DNA of 64,000 nucleotides from Spirochaetaceae bacterium (GTDB lineage Bacteria > Spirochaetota > Spirochaetia > Treponematales > Rectinemataceae), in assembly GCA_025358255.1 (NCBI GenBank), contig JANYKC010000082.1, positions 17,236 through 81,235 on the forward strand, read 5' to 3'. Position 1 is the first letter of the stretch. Each line of letters starts with the position of its first letter. Made by a program: the position numbers and the translations under genes. The notes below the pieces were generated by a model, which had not been told where the DNA came from, made no database searches, and saw only the letters and a list, made by a program, of their open reading frames with translations. This document shows positions 30,325 to 39,684 of the stretch, one piece after another.

Positions 30325-30723
30325 ATGCGGAATATCGAAAAGGACGGAGTCGTTCTGGCCCGCCATATCACGCAGGCAGACTGGAAGGACGGCCTGAGTT
30401 TTTTCTCCGAAGCTGCGGACGGGATCCAGGTCGGAGCGTGGAAATATGACAAGGGCGTGGAGTTGAAACGCCATTGCCACAATGAGGTTCCACGGCAGGT
30501 GGTACGCACCCATGAGGCGCTCTTCGTTCTTCGAGGGCGAGCGGAAGCTACCGTTTATGATCTAAACGATATCGAAGTGGCGCACATAACGCTTGAAGCC
30601 GGCGACATCCTGACGCTCCTCGACTCGGGCCATGGCTACCGGATCCTTGAAGACGGGACCCAGGTCCTGGAGGTGAAGAACGGACCGTATCTCGGTGCCG
30701 ACGTGGATCGACGGCGGTTCTAG
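30325..30723 (+). CDS. Cupin-fold protein
   Basis: KRHCHNEVPRQVVRTHEALFVLRGRAEATVYDLNDIEVAHITLEAGDILTLLDSGHGYRIL. Confidence 0.72.
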   Translation: MRNIEKDGVVLARHITQADWKDGLSFFSEAADGIQVGAWKYDKGVELKRHCHNEVPRQVVRTHEALFVLRGRAEATVYDLNDIEVAHITLEAGDILTLLDSGHGYRILEDGTQVLEVKNGPYLGADVDRRRF

Positions 30724-31281
30724 ATGGAAAACCTTTTTTTCGACCGAAAGGACCTCAAATACTGCGGCGAAAACGTGATTATCGGAAAAACGGTCAGGAT
30801 CAGGAAACCGCACCTCGTATCGATTGGGGATAATGTAATAATTGATGATTTTACCTACATCCCCTGCGCGATGGAGATCGGTGACTACACCCATATTGGC
30901 GCAAACAACACCTTCATCGGGGGGCCAGGATCCGTAAAAATCGGTTCATTTGTGAATATAGCGCCCGGATGCCAGATCGTGACCGGCTCCAACGACTATC
31001 GTGGCGGCGGGCTCGTCGGGCCGACGATTCCCGCGGAATTCCTGGGAGACGCGGTCATTGAGGCTATTATCATTGGCGATCATTGCCTGCTCGCTTGCCA
31101 GACCATCGTGCTTCCGGGGGCCGTACTCCCGGAAGGCCTGGCGACTGGCGCGATGTCGCTCGTGAAAGGCGGCACTTACAAGGCATGGACGCTTTATGCG
31201 GGGATACCTTGCGTGGAAATCGGGAAAAGAGACGGGACCAAGATGTTGCATGACGCAGAAATTCTGATGCGGAGGAAATAG
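30724..31281 (+). CDS. Hexapeptide-repeat O/N-acyltransferase
   Basis: VSIGDNVIIDDFTYIPCAMEIGDYTHIGANNTFIGGPGSVKIGSFVNIAPGCQI...IIGDHCLLACQTIVLPGAVLPEGLATGAMSLV. Confidence 0.88.
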   Translation: MENLFFDRKDLKYCGENVIIGKTVRIRKPHLVSIGDNVIIDDFTYIPCAMEIGDYTHIGANNTFIGGPGSVKIGSFVNIAPGCQIVTGSNDYRGGGLVGPTIPAEFLGDAVIEAIIIGDHCLLACQTIVLPGAVLPEGLATGAMSLVKGGTYKAWTLYAGIPCVEIGKRDGTKMLHDAEILMRRK

Positions 31282-31283
31282 GT

Positions 31284-32372
31284 ATGGAATTCATCATCCA
31301 GATGGAGCCGTGGTTCGACGAAAAAGAGACCAATCATATTGTCGAGTACATGAATGGCGGCGGTTGGGTCACCGAGTTCAAGAAAACCCGCGAATTCGAG
31401 GCGATGATCGCAGAGTATACGGGCGCGAAATTCTGCTCGGTGCTGCCCAATGGCACGATCACCCTTAGCGTGGCCCTGCAGGCCTGCGGTATAGGGATTG
31501 GTGACGAAGTGATCGTCCCCGACTATACGATGGTCGCTTCGCCGAACAGCATTGAGCTCATCGGCGCAAAAGCCGTTTTCGCCGACATTGAACGAGACAC
31601 GCTTTGCCTTGATTTCGAGTGCATGAAAGCCGCGGTAACGCCGAGGACCAAGGCGGTGATGCTAGTGACGATCAACGGTCGCTGCCCGAGCAGGATGGCC
31701 GAGATGATCGAGTATTGCGCCGCGAAGGGGATCCACCTGATCGAGGATGCTGCCCAATCGCTGGGTTCGTTCAAGGGCGGAGTCCACTTGGGCCGTTTCG
31801 GCCGTATTGGAAGCTTTTCCTTCAGCGCCCCCAAGATTATCACTACGGGGCAGGGCGGCGCGCTCATCACTGATGACGAGGATTTGATAAAGCAGATACG
31901 CTATATCCGGGACTTCGGGCGGGAACGCGGGGGTATCGATCATTACCTCGTGAAGGGATGGAACTACAAGTTCACCGACCTGCAGTCAATTGTCGGAATT
32001 GAGCAAATGCGCAAACTGCCCTGGCGGGTGGAGCGCAAGAAGCAGATGGGCAAAATGTACAATGAGCTGCTTGCCGGCATCCCGCAGGTCGGGCTAATCC
32101 CGACGGACCTGGAGGAAACCGCCCCATGGTTCTATGATATCCTCGTCGAAGACCGCAGCGCTCTTCTGGACCACCTCAAATCGAAGGGCATTGGCACAAG
32201 GGAATTCTATCCCGCGCTGCATGCGGAGCCCGCCTATGGGTATAACCAGCTGCATTTCCCGATTACGGAGGAGATCGCGCGGAAGGGCCTATGGCTTCCT
32301 TCGAGCTGCAAGCTTGCCGACGCGCAAATCGGCTACATCTGCGACACGATACGCGCGTACTACCGGAAGTAG
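31284..32372 (+). CDS. DegT-family aminotransferase, perosamine-synthase-like
   Basis: FCSVLPNGTITLSVALQACGIGIGDEVIVPDYTMVASPNSI, IGSFSFSAPKIITTGQGGALITDD, GWNYKFTDLQSIVGIEQM. Confidence 0.87.
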   Translation: MEFIIQMEPWFDEKETNHIVEYMNGGGWVTEFKKTREFEAMIAEYTGAKFCSVLPNGTITLSVALQACGIGIGDEVIVPDYTMVASPNSIELIGAKAVFADIERDTLCLDFECMKAAVTPRTKAVMLVTINGRCPSRMAEMIEYCAAKGIHLIEDAAQSLGSFKGGVHLGRFGRIGSFSFSAPKIITTGQGGALITDDEDLIKQIRYIRDFGRERGGIDHYLVKGWNYKFTDLQSIVGIEQMRKLPWRVERKKQMGKMYNELLAGIPQVGLIPTDLEETAPWFYDILVEDRSALLDHLKSKGIGTREFYPALHAEPAYGYNQLHFPITEEIARKGLWLPSSCKLADAQIGYICDTIRAYYRK

Positions 32373-32441
32373 AGGCTCCCGGGGCAGGATAGGCAATGCC
32401 TTGAAAGCCGGATACGGGATGGAAAAGGAAAGGAATTCAAG

Positions 32442-33680
32442 GTGAATCCTCGGAAATGCATTTGGATAATCAATTTCAACGCCGTCCCGCCTCAATACGC
32501 GACGATGTTCCGTCATATCTGTTTCGCCCGGGAGCTTGGGCGCCTCGGCTATGATGTCAGGATTTTCGGCGCGAGCATGATTCACAACACCGATATCGGG
32601 ATCGATACCGGGGGAAAGGCCTTCCTGGAGAAGGACTATGATGGAATCAAGTTCGTACACATAAAGACGAAGAGATATCATGGCAACGGCCTGGCCAGGA
32701 TGATCGAACTCTGGCGATTCCCTAGGAAGATCCTGTCCCATGCCGCGGAGTTCCCGAAGCCGCACGCGATTATCCACAGCGCCACGGTTCCATTCGATAC
32801 GATCGTGTCCAAGATAGCACGTCGATTCGGTGCCAAATACATAGTCGAGATACATGACCTTTGGCCGGCCGCATTCGTAGCCTACGGCTTTATTGGACCG
32901 AAGAATCCCCTGCTTTCGCTTCTTTATCGAGAGGAGCGGCGGCTTTACCATCTTGCCGACGAGCTTGTCTTCACCATGGAGGGCGGGAAGGATTACGTCC
33001 GGGAAAAAGGATGGGACAAGGCCCGCGGCAGGCGCGTAGCGCTCGAAAAGATCCATAATATCAACCAAGGCGTCGACCTTGCCGCGTTCGAGGCGGAAAA
33101 AAACGTCCGCGTCGCCGATCCGGATTTGGATGATGCGGATGTTTTCAAGGTTGTCTACGTTGGATCGATACGCTTGGCCAACAATCTCTCCGCCGTCATT
33201 GACGCAGCCGGATTGATAAAGTCCCGTGGTTTCAAAAAGACAAGATTGATCATCTACGGAGATGGGGATAAGCGCGAGGAGTTGGAAGCCTATTGCAGGG
33301 TTCAAGGCCTCGATAACGTTGTCTTCAAAGGACGGGTCAAGCCGCAAATCGTGCCCGGGATCCTGGCCAGGGCCAACCTCAACATCTTCAATTTCGGCGA
33401 GACACCCCTCCTGAAATACGGGGCCAGCCCCAATAAGCTATTCCTCTATTTTGCGAGCGGGAAACCAGTCCTTTCGACCCTTACGCCCAATTATGACCTT
33501 GTGGAAAGGTATAAAGCGGGCCGGTCCGTCAAGAACGATCCCGAGAGCATCGCCGAGGGTATCATGAGTTTTGTCAACCTCGATCCGAGCACTTATTCCG
33601 CGTATTGCGTCGGTGCCTCGGCTGCCGCTCGGGACTACGATTATCCCAATCTCGTGAAAAAGCTCGAGGCGATTCTATAA
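32442..33680 (+). CDS. Glycosyltransferase family 4 (WbuB-like)
   Basis: YIVEIHDLWPAAFVAYGFI...LIIYGDGDKREELEAYCRVQGLDNVVFKGRVKPQIVPGILARANLNIFN; GTG start. Confidence 0.86.
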   Translation: MNPRKCIWIINFNAVPPQYATMFRHICFARELGRLGYDVRIFGASMIHNTDIGIDTGGKAFLEKDYDGIKFVHIKTKRYHGNGLARMIELWRFPRKILSHAAEFPKPHAIIHSATVPFDTIVSKIARRFGAKYIVEIHDLWPAAFVAYGFIGPKNPLLSLLYREERRLYHLADELVFTMEGGKDYVREKGWDKARGRRVALEKIHNINQGVDLAAFEAEKNVRVADPDLDDADVFKVVYVGSIRLANNLSAVIDAAGLIKSRGFKKTRLIIYGDGDKREELEAYCRVQGLDNVVFKGRVKPQIVPGILARANLNIFNFGETPLLKYGASPNKLFLYFASGKPVLSTLTPNYDLVERYKAGRSVKNDPESIAEGIMSFVNLDPSTYSAYCVGASAAARDYDYPNLVKKLEAIL

Positions 33681-33742
33681 AGCAGAAAGACAAGGAATGA
33701 TGACCGGAAACCGCAATGCACCAAGGTGATCGGAGGACATTT

Positions 33743-34546
33743 TTGAAAGGAAATCTCGCCATTCTCGTCATTTCTTGTGACAATTACCGAGATGTCTGGA
33801 AGCCGTTTTTCGAGCTCTTTTCCAAATTCTGGCCAGACTGTCCGTATCGCCTGTATCTGGGTTCGAACAAGGCGGATTTCGAGTATCCCGATGTCACCGT
33901 GGTGAAATCCGGAGAGGACATATCCTGGGCGGATAACGTCAGGAAGTATCTTGCCCAGATCGATGAAGAGTACGTCCTGACATTTCTTGAGGATTTTTTC
34001 ATTTGCCGTCCAGTCCCTACCGCGGCCATCGAGAGCGCGTTCAAAACCATGGTGAAAGACCATATCGATTTGTTCAGCTTCACATTGCCCAAAAAGGGCG
34101 AACCTTTCCCGCAATCGGAGAACGTCTACTATATCGATCCGAGAGCGGAATACTGCGTCAATACAGCCATAGCGATCAGGGCGAAAAATGCTTTCCTGAC
34201 GCTACTGAAGCCGGGATATAGCGCTTGGGATTTCGAGGTGAAAAACAGCAAGCAAGTGAACGAGGCGGGTTCGTTTCCTGGCGTTTTCGTAACCTCCGGG
34301 ATCGATTACTTTCCTTTGCTGAATGGCATCTGGAGGGGGAAATGGGTCCCCGGAAGCGTCCGGTTCTGCCGACGAGTGGGCATAGACGTTGATACATCGG
34401 TTCGCCCTTTCATGGAGCCTAACGAACGGATTTGGGAGTTTGCGAAAGGGACCGGCCGAAGGTTGATGAACCCTTCCATCCGAAGGATGCTGAAACGCCT
34501 CCTGATTCGGTTTGGCCATTCCCGCAGGTTTGTTTCCCAGGATTAA
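33743..34546 (+). CDS. Putative glycosyltransferase-like protein of unassigned family
   Basis: NLAILVISCDNYRDVWKPFFELFSKFWPDCPYRLYLGSNKADF...VLTFLEDFFICRPV (GT-A-like with DxD-like ED); GGAGG then TTG at 33743, alternative ATG 33716. Confidence 0.5.
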   Translation: MKGNLAILVISCDNYRDVWKPFFELFSKFWPDCPYRLYLGSNKADFEYPDVTVVKSGEDISWADNVRKYLAQIDEEYVLTFLEDFFICRPVPTAAIESAFKTMVKDHIDLFSFTLPKKGEPFPQSENVYYIDPRAEYCVNTAIAIRAKNAFLTLLKPGYSAWDFEVKNSKQVNEAGSFPGVFVTSGIDYFPLLNGIWRGKWVPGSVRFCRRVGIDVDTSVRPFMEPNERIWEFAKGTGRRLMNPSIRRMLKRLLIRFGHSRRFVSQD

Positions 34547-34582
34547 TATTCTTTTCTGGCCCAAGTGCGATCGGAGCATGCA

Positions 34583-35734
34583 GTGAACGATGTTGGCGTG
34601 ATTTTTGTCAGGAATGCGAATTTTGTCTATGATGTCAGGACGAACAAGGAAGCGGATGTCGCGCTGGCGTTGGGCTATCCAGTTTCCGCCCTCGGCTGGA
34701 TCCGCGATGGCTCGGATGCAAGCGCCCGATCGATCAAGAAAAAGGGCGGGGACATCTCATTGGAGCTTTATGACCGGAACTCGGCGTTCGGCCAGGGCTT
34801 CAAGAACATCTTCAATTTGCTTGCCTATAATCTCTGGATTTTCAGGTCCTTGTTCAAGAAGCGGAAAAGCTATTCGATAATCCATTCATGCGATCTGGAT
34901 GTGTCCTTTCCCGCGTTGCTCGCGGCCCGTCTATTGAAAAAAAAGATCGTCTACGATATTTTCGATTACTACTCGGACACCCATGCCATGCCCGCCCGCA
35001 TCGCCAGGGTCGTCGCCGGCCTGGAAAACTTCGTGATCAATCATGCCGATGCCGTGATCCTATGCAATGAAGCCCGGTATAAGCAGATAGCCGGGACAAG
35101 GCCAAAACGCTGCGTTGTCATACACAACACCCCGGATCTGGACTTTGAGATGGCTCCGGCGAGGATCTGCCGCGGGAAGCCATCCTCGTTCAAGGTCGTC
35201 TACACGGGTATCCTCTGCAAGGAAGGGAGGCTCCTGTCGGAAATACTTGAGAGCCGCGAAGCCCTCGAACATTTCGAGGTGCATATAGCCGGCGATGGTC
35301 CATATCGCGAAAGGATCGAGCAAATGGCCAGCGAGACTCCGAGCATCTTTTATTACGGCCAGGTCACGAATCAGCAGTCGCTGCAGCTCGAGAAGGAATG
35401 CGATGTCTTGTTCGCGACCTATGATCCAAGCATCAAGAACAACCGCTACTCAGCGCCAAACAAGCTTTACGAGGCGATGGCCCTCGGGAAGCCCGTGGTC
35501 GTCTCCAGGGGCAGTTGCTCCGACGAACTTGTGCTTGAGGAAAAAACCGGATTGATCATAGGATATGCCGCGGCGGAGTTTTGGGAAGCGGTGGCAACCC
35601 TCGAGAAGGATCCTGGCCTATGTAATGAGCTTGGCAGGAACGGGCTCCGGGCATATGCGACCAAGTACGAATGGAACATCATGAAAGAGCGGCTAGCGGA
35701 TCTCTATTCAAGCCTGAACGCGATGAACAGGTGA
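34583..35734 (+). CDS. Glycosyltransferase family 4
   Basis: KIVYDIFDYYSDTHAMPARI...HIAGDGPYRERIEQM...NRYSAPNKLYEAMALGKPVVVSRGSCSDELV; GTG start. Confidence 0.86.
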   Translation: MNDVGVIFVRNANFVYDVRTNKEADVALALGYPVSALGWIRDGSDASARSIKKKGGDISLELYDRNSAFGQGFKNIFNLLAYNLWIFRSLFKKRKSYSIIHSCDLDVSFPALLAARLLKKKIVYDIFDYYSDTHAMPARIARVVAGLENFVINHADAVILCNEARYKQIAGTRPKRCVVIHNTPDLDFEMAPARICRGKPSSFKVVYTGILCKEGRLLSEILESREALEHFEVHIAGDGPYRERIEQMASETPSIFYYGQVTNQQSLQLEKECDVLFATYDPSIKNNRYSAPNKLYEAMALGKPVVVSRGSCSDELVLEEKTGLIIGYAAAEFWEAVATLEKDPGLCNELGRNGLRAYATKYEWNIMKERLADLYSSLNAMNR

Positions 35735-35860
35735 ACGATTGCGAAATATAATTGCCATTCCCTCGAGCGTCGCCCATTTTGGACCTGAATCCCCATTCCC
35801 CGAGCCTGAAAGCGGACGACGGCCAGCATCCTGCTGGTGCGGGAAGTCTGGGGCGGTCCA

Positions 35861-37351
35861 GTGACGACACGCCGACGCCTTGCCGCGGCTGCTGGCTTGT
35901 CCTTCATGGGGAGCATGGTCACAGCCCTATTGAGCTACCCACGAAACTGGCTGATGGCTCGCGCCTTGGGGCCGGAAGCGCTCGGCACCTACGTATTGGG
36001 CGGAACCATCGCCCTGCTTGGCGCAACCATCTTCGGATTCGGGTTGAGCACGAGCATCACCAAATACATCGTCGAGTATTCTGAAAACCCCGTCCATCTT
36101 CGCGGCGGCGCCCGAAAAACCATGAAGATCGGTTTCCTGTCAGGGACGATCGGCGCGTTGATCCTCGTCATTGTCAGCTTGCCCCTGTGCAAATTCGTGT
36201 TTCACCAGCCAGAACTGGCTCCAATTATGATAATTGTTTCCTTCAGTATCCCGATCACCATCCTGATGAACATCGCAAGCGGAATCAGCCTCGGTTTGGG
36301 AAACGTCAAGCACCAGGTGATCGTCAACAGCATCCTGCTCCCCTTGATCTGGACCGCATTCGTCGCGCTGGTCTGGTACAAGAAGCTTGGCCTCTCCGCC
36401 ATGGCGTTGACAATTCCGGTTTCCACGCTTGTCGCCGCGTCTTTGGCGACCTGGTTTGTCCTCAGGTCGGTAGGCGCAGGCCCGGCGGACATGCCCGAGG
36501 GCGGGGTCCGCCAAATAGTCTCAATTGGATTGATCCTCTTTGTCTCATCGCTTGCCTATACGGTCTGGCTCAGGATGGACACGCTCGCCTTGGGTGCCTT
36601 CTGGGGGCCTTCGGAAGTCGGCCTATATACGCCGGCGTTCCAGGCGAGTTCCCTCCTTACCTATATGCTCGTAGCCGTCTCATCCTTGTTCTCCCCGACC
36701 GTGACTTCCCTTTTGGCAAAGAACGAGAAGGCGGAACTCGGAAAGCTCTTCAAGGAGATGAGCCGCTGGTGTTTCTACGGGAATATCCCAATCGCCTTGA
36801 CCCTGTATTTCGGAGCCGCGCCGTTCCTAGGCTTTTTCGGTCGCGCGTTCGTGACCGACATTTCAATAATGACCCTGCGGGTGCTTCTTGCCTTCTTCCT
36901 CTTCTATTCCCTCGTCGGGGCAATGCCTTCTATCGTGCTGGCGATGGGCGGCCAACACAAGAACCTGGCAAAACTCGAGATCCTGATGGTTTTCATTGCG
37001 GGTGTATTGCACCTGCTGCTTACCAGGAAGCTAGGCATCATCGGAGCGGCGCTGGCCAGCGGATGTTCGTTGGCTGTCGTCGCGATCTTGAGGACGGCGC
37101 TCGTAAAAATGGTGTTCGGCTTCCTGGGATTCGACCGTACAATATGGAAGGGGATCGTGACGGTCTTGGTCGGTGGGCTGATAATCGCAGGCATCAACAC
37201 GGTGACCATTGCGTTTCCGGCCTTGATCCGCCTCTTGATCCTCGCCGTGGCATCAGTCCTCGTGGAGATCTCCCTTCTTTTAATCATGCGCGATTCGACA
37301 GTCTTCGACATAATTAACGTAATTGTCAGGAAGATGAAGACGATCAGGTGA
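35861..37351 (+). CDS. Wzx-type polysaccharide flippase (second copy)
   Basis: Polytopic MOP superfamily: AGLSFMGSMVTALLSYPRNWLMARALGPEALGTYVLGGTIALLGATIFGFGLSTSITKYIVEYSE; start uncertain (GTG 35861 or 35837). Confidence 0.86.
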   Translation: MTTRRRLAAAAGLSFMGSMVTALLSYPRNWLMARALGPEALGTYVLGGTIALLGATIFGFGLSTSITKYIVEYSENPVHLRGGARKTMKIGFLSGTIGALILVIVSLPLCKFVFHQPELAPIMIIVSFSIPITILMNIASGISLGLGNVKHQVIVNSILLPLIWTAFVALVWYKKLGLSAMALTIPVSTLVAASLATWFVLRSVGAGPADMPEGGVRQIVSIGLILFVSSLAYTVWLRMDTLALGAFWGPSEVGLYTPAFQASSLLTYMLVAVSSLFSPTVTSLLAKNEKAELGKLFKEMSRWCFYGNIPIALTLYFGAAPFLGFFGRAFVTDISIMTLRVLLAFFLFYSLVGAMPSIVLAMGGQHKNLAKLEILMVFIAGVLHLLLTRKLGIIGAALASGCSLAVVAILRTALVKMVFGFLGFDRTIWKGIVTVLVGGLIIAGINTVTIAFPALIRLLILAVASVLVEISLLLIMRDSTVFDIINVIVRKMKTIR

Positions 37352-37379
37352 GCGGTATCTTCATTTTTACGGAGAGGAA

Positions 37380-38702
37380 GTGAGTATGCTTCTTGTCGCG
37401 CTCTTTCTTTCGTATTTTGCGATACTCTTCCTGGAATTCAGGCGCAAATCGCTGGCCATCATCCTATGGGCGGGGCTTTTTGTTTTCTTCATGTTGCCGC
37501 ATACGATTGACGCGATGCTTGGCACCCGGGAGTATCTCGAATCGACATATGTAAAGGCATCGGTTTTCGCGCTTTGCTTCAATTTGATCTATTTCTTCAC
37601 CCGCTTCGTCTTTTCGGTGCCCATCGCGCATCTGGAGAAGCTGGATTCGAACAGGGATATTTTCGAGCGGGTAACCAAGGATTCGATCCCGAACATCGAT
37701 CGGTTGTTCATCGGCACGCTTTTCATCTCGCTTGTGCTCTCCTTCTTGCTCCTTCTATTCTTCATAATTACGCATATTGACAACCTCATGTCGTCCACAT
37801 GGGTCGACATGTTCAACAACAGGGGCGGTTTCTCCTATTTGATGTTCAGCTACCTATTTCCGATAAGCCTGCCGGTCCTCTTCTTGTCGTACAAATACCG
37901 CATGCGCAAGAAATTCATCATCTCCTTGCTCATCACCCTGTTTGTGGTGCTCGTGTTCCGGGTCAGGTCCTACATGATCCCCGCGATATTGCCATTTATC
38001 GTTTTCTACATATTCCGGAACAGGTTCAAGCTGAATCTCAGGAATATCCTGATAACGCTCCTGCTCGCGATAAGCTTGCTTTACGTGATTTTCGGCATCG
38101 GAGTGTTTCGCATATACGGGTCGCTGAACAATTTCTTCGCCAATGTGACATTTTCCGATTTTAACAAGACGATGTACGGACTGCTTTTTTCCAGATATAG
38201 CGAACTCGGACTTCGGAACGCGTTCTACCTGTTTCTGGAAAAGGGCAACAATTTCCCGAACTTTGGAACAGGTCAAGGCTACCTGCGCCTCTTGATGCTT
38301 CCGATCCCCTCATCGTGGTCATTTGGGCTGAAGCCGCAGGATTTCGCGATGGATATGGCCATGGCCTATGATCCGGTGAACTCGGTGCCAGGCGTCAACA
38401 GCATGCATCCGACGCTGTATGGTGATAGCTACGCAAACTTCGGATGGGCCGGGGTCGGCTTGGGCGTTTTTTGGTCCTTGTTCGCGACCCTGTCCGACTT
38501 GTTGACGAGGAATACGAGAGAGGGACATGGCTGCATCGTAAAGACGAGCATGCTGGTCTCGTTTTCCTATGCATTCACCTTGATCGCGCGGGGCGCTGTT
38601 TACTATGGGGTAATAAACGCAGTATTGATTTTCGTCTTTCATTCTGCGCTGTGGATGCTGCTGAAGGACCGCCGGCATTATTTCGCGGTTTCCCGGCAAT
38701 GA
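37380..38702 (+). CDS. wzy: Wzy-type O-antigen/repeat-unit polymerase
   Basis: Polytopic; LIYFFTRFVF..., late motif NSMHPTLYGDSYANFGWAGVGLGVFWSLFATLSDLL typical of repeat-unit polymerases; GTG start. Confidence 0.77.
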   Translation: MSMLLVALFLSYFAILFLEFRRKSLAIILWAGLFVFFMLPHTIDAMLGTREYLESTYVKASVFALCFNLIYFFTRFVFSVPIAHLEKLDSNRDIFERVTKDSIPNIDRLFIGTLFISLVLSFLLLLFFIITHIDNLMSSTWVDMFNNRGGFSYLMFSYLFPISLPVLFLSYKYRMRKKFIISLLITLFVVLVFRVRSYMIPAILPFIVFYIFRNRFKLNLRNILITLLLAISLLYVIFGIGVFRIYGSLNNFFANVTFSDFNKTMYGLLFSRYSELGLRNAFYLFLEKGNNFPNFGTGQGYLRLLMLPIPSSWSFGLKPQDFAMDMAMAYDPVNSVPGVNSMHPTLYGDSYANFGWAGVGLGVFWSLFATLSDLLTRNTREGHGCIVKTSMLVSFSYAFTLIARGAVYYGVINAVLIFVFHSALWMLLKDRRHYFAVSRQ

Positions 38703-38730
38703 AACCGGCTTCTTCAGGCGGAGGGCATAC

Positions 38731-39087
38731 ATGATTGGGATCGATCTTGTGAACATAAAAAGGTTCGAAAAGGCGGTCTGCGGGAAAAACCGGAATCGAG
38801 CGCTGCCGAAGCTCTTCACTTCGGAAGAGCTCAAGCAATGCGAGGACGCGACCGGCGAACTCAAGCTTGATTCCTTGGCAGGGCGGTTTGCGATAAAAGA
38901 GGCAGTTATCAAGGCCTCGAGAGGCGAGTTGTCATTTTTCGACCTTGATCATATCGCGATACGGCAGGACCTCAAGGGCTTTCTTGCGGCAGTCGTCGTC
39001 GGCAAGGATGTGCGATGTCCTTTCTACGAGGTCTCGATGAGCCACGATGGCGAGTATGCTGTCGGAATGGCAGTTCAAGGCAACTAG
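38731..39087 (+). CDS. acpS: Holo-ACP synthase-type phosphopantetheinyl transferase
   Basis: MIGIDLVNIKRFEKAV...LPKLFTSEELKQCE...LAGRFAIKEAVIKAS. Confidence 0.87.
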   Translation: MIGIDLVNIKRFEKAVCGKNRNRALPKLFTSEELKQCEDATGELKLDSLAGRFAIKEAVIKASRGELSFFDLDHIAIRQDLKGFLAAVVVGKDVRCPFYEVSMSHDGEYAVGMAVQGN

Positions 39088-39202
39088 CCTGTCTCCTTCG
39101 TCCGGGAAACTTCGCGTTGCCGCCGATCGGTGCAAGGGTGGCAGGCCCGTCAATTGCGTTTCGATCGGCTCTATCCCCGAGCACCGCATTCTTTTCGCGC
39201 AA

Positions 39203-39224
39203 GGATTGCCGCCTTCGGCAATCC
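39203..39224. promoter_or_regulatory. Perfect 9-bp hairpin GGATTGCCG-CCTT-CGGCAATCC
   Basis: Exact inverted repeat in the acpS-ACP gap; no T-run follows, so not called a terminator. Confidence 0.6.
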
Positions 39225-39235
39225 GGATTACGCAC

Positions 39236-39264
39236 TTGAATTATCCAATGTTGGCAAGTAATGT
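39236..39264 (+). promoter_or_regulatory. Candidate internal sigma-70 promoter before the ACP module
   Basis: TTGAAT (39236-39241) - 17 nt - TAATGT (39259-39264), ~110 bp upstream of the ACP start. Confidence 0.4.
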
Positions 39265-39374
39265 TCCTCGTTGGGATAGCGCTGGAAAGGCAGAGCCTTC
39301 ATGGCGCATCGGTTTTTTTCGACGAAGTGACAGGTTTTCCCAAAGTCAGACCACTATAAGAAAGAGGTAGCAGT

Positions 39375-39674
39375 ATGTTGTCCCAGGAAAAGGCGATGAC
39401 CATGATCGAGGATTCGATCGCCGGATTGAGGCGAGCTGGCCTTCTTGGCGCGGATCTCGCCGTTGATGGTGGCTTGGTGCTATTAGGCACCGGATCGCCG
39501 CTGGATTCGATCGCGTTCGTGACGTTTATCACCGACCTCGAAGATCGACTCAATGGCGAGACCGGCAAGGATCTCTATCTGGTACTGACGGATATCCATG
39601 AGTTCAATACAGACAATGCGCGCTTGACCGTCGAGACCCTGGCGCGCTATCTGGTGAAGCTGGCTCAGCAATAG
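39375..39674 (+). CDS. Acyl carrier protein
   Basis: Small acidic helical protein with phosphopantetheine motif GTGSPLDSIAFVTFITDLEDRL. Confidence 0.85.
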   Translation: MLSQEKAMTMIEDSIAGLRRAGLLGADLAVDGGLVLLGTGSPLDSIAFVTFITDLEDRLNGETGKDLYLVLTDIHEFNTDNARLTVETLARYLVKLAQQ

Positions 39675-39684
39675 GCCGGATTCC

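Noticed and set aside
32289-33347. 352-aa minus-strand ORF opposite the aminotransferase and GT4 genes
   Set aside because: Spans two well-supported + strand genes and shows no motif; a GC-bias shadow ORF.
36187-37317. 376-aa ORF in an alternative + frame within the second flippase
   Set aside because: Arg/His/Gly-rich translation with no TM pattern; the 35861-37351 frame gives a clear polytopic flippase.
39203-39224. Intrinsic terminator in the acpS-ACP gap
   Set aside because: Perfect stem, but not followed by a T-run; kept only as a hairpin of unknown function.
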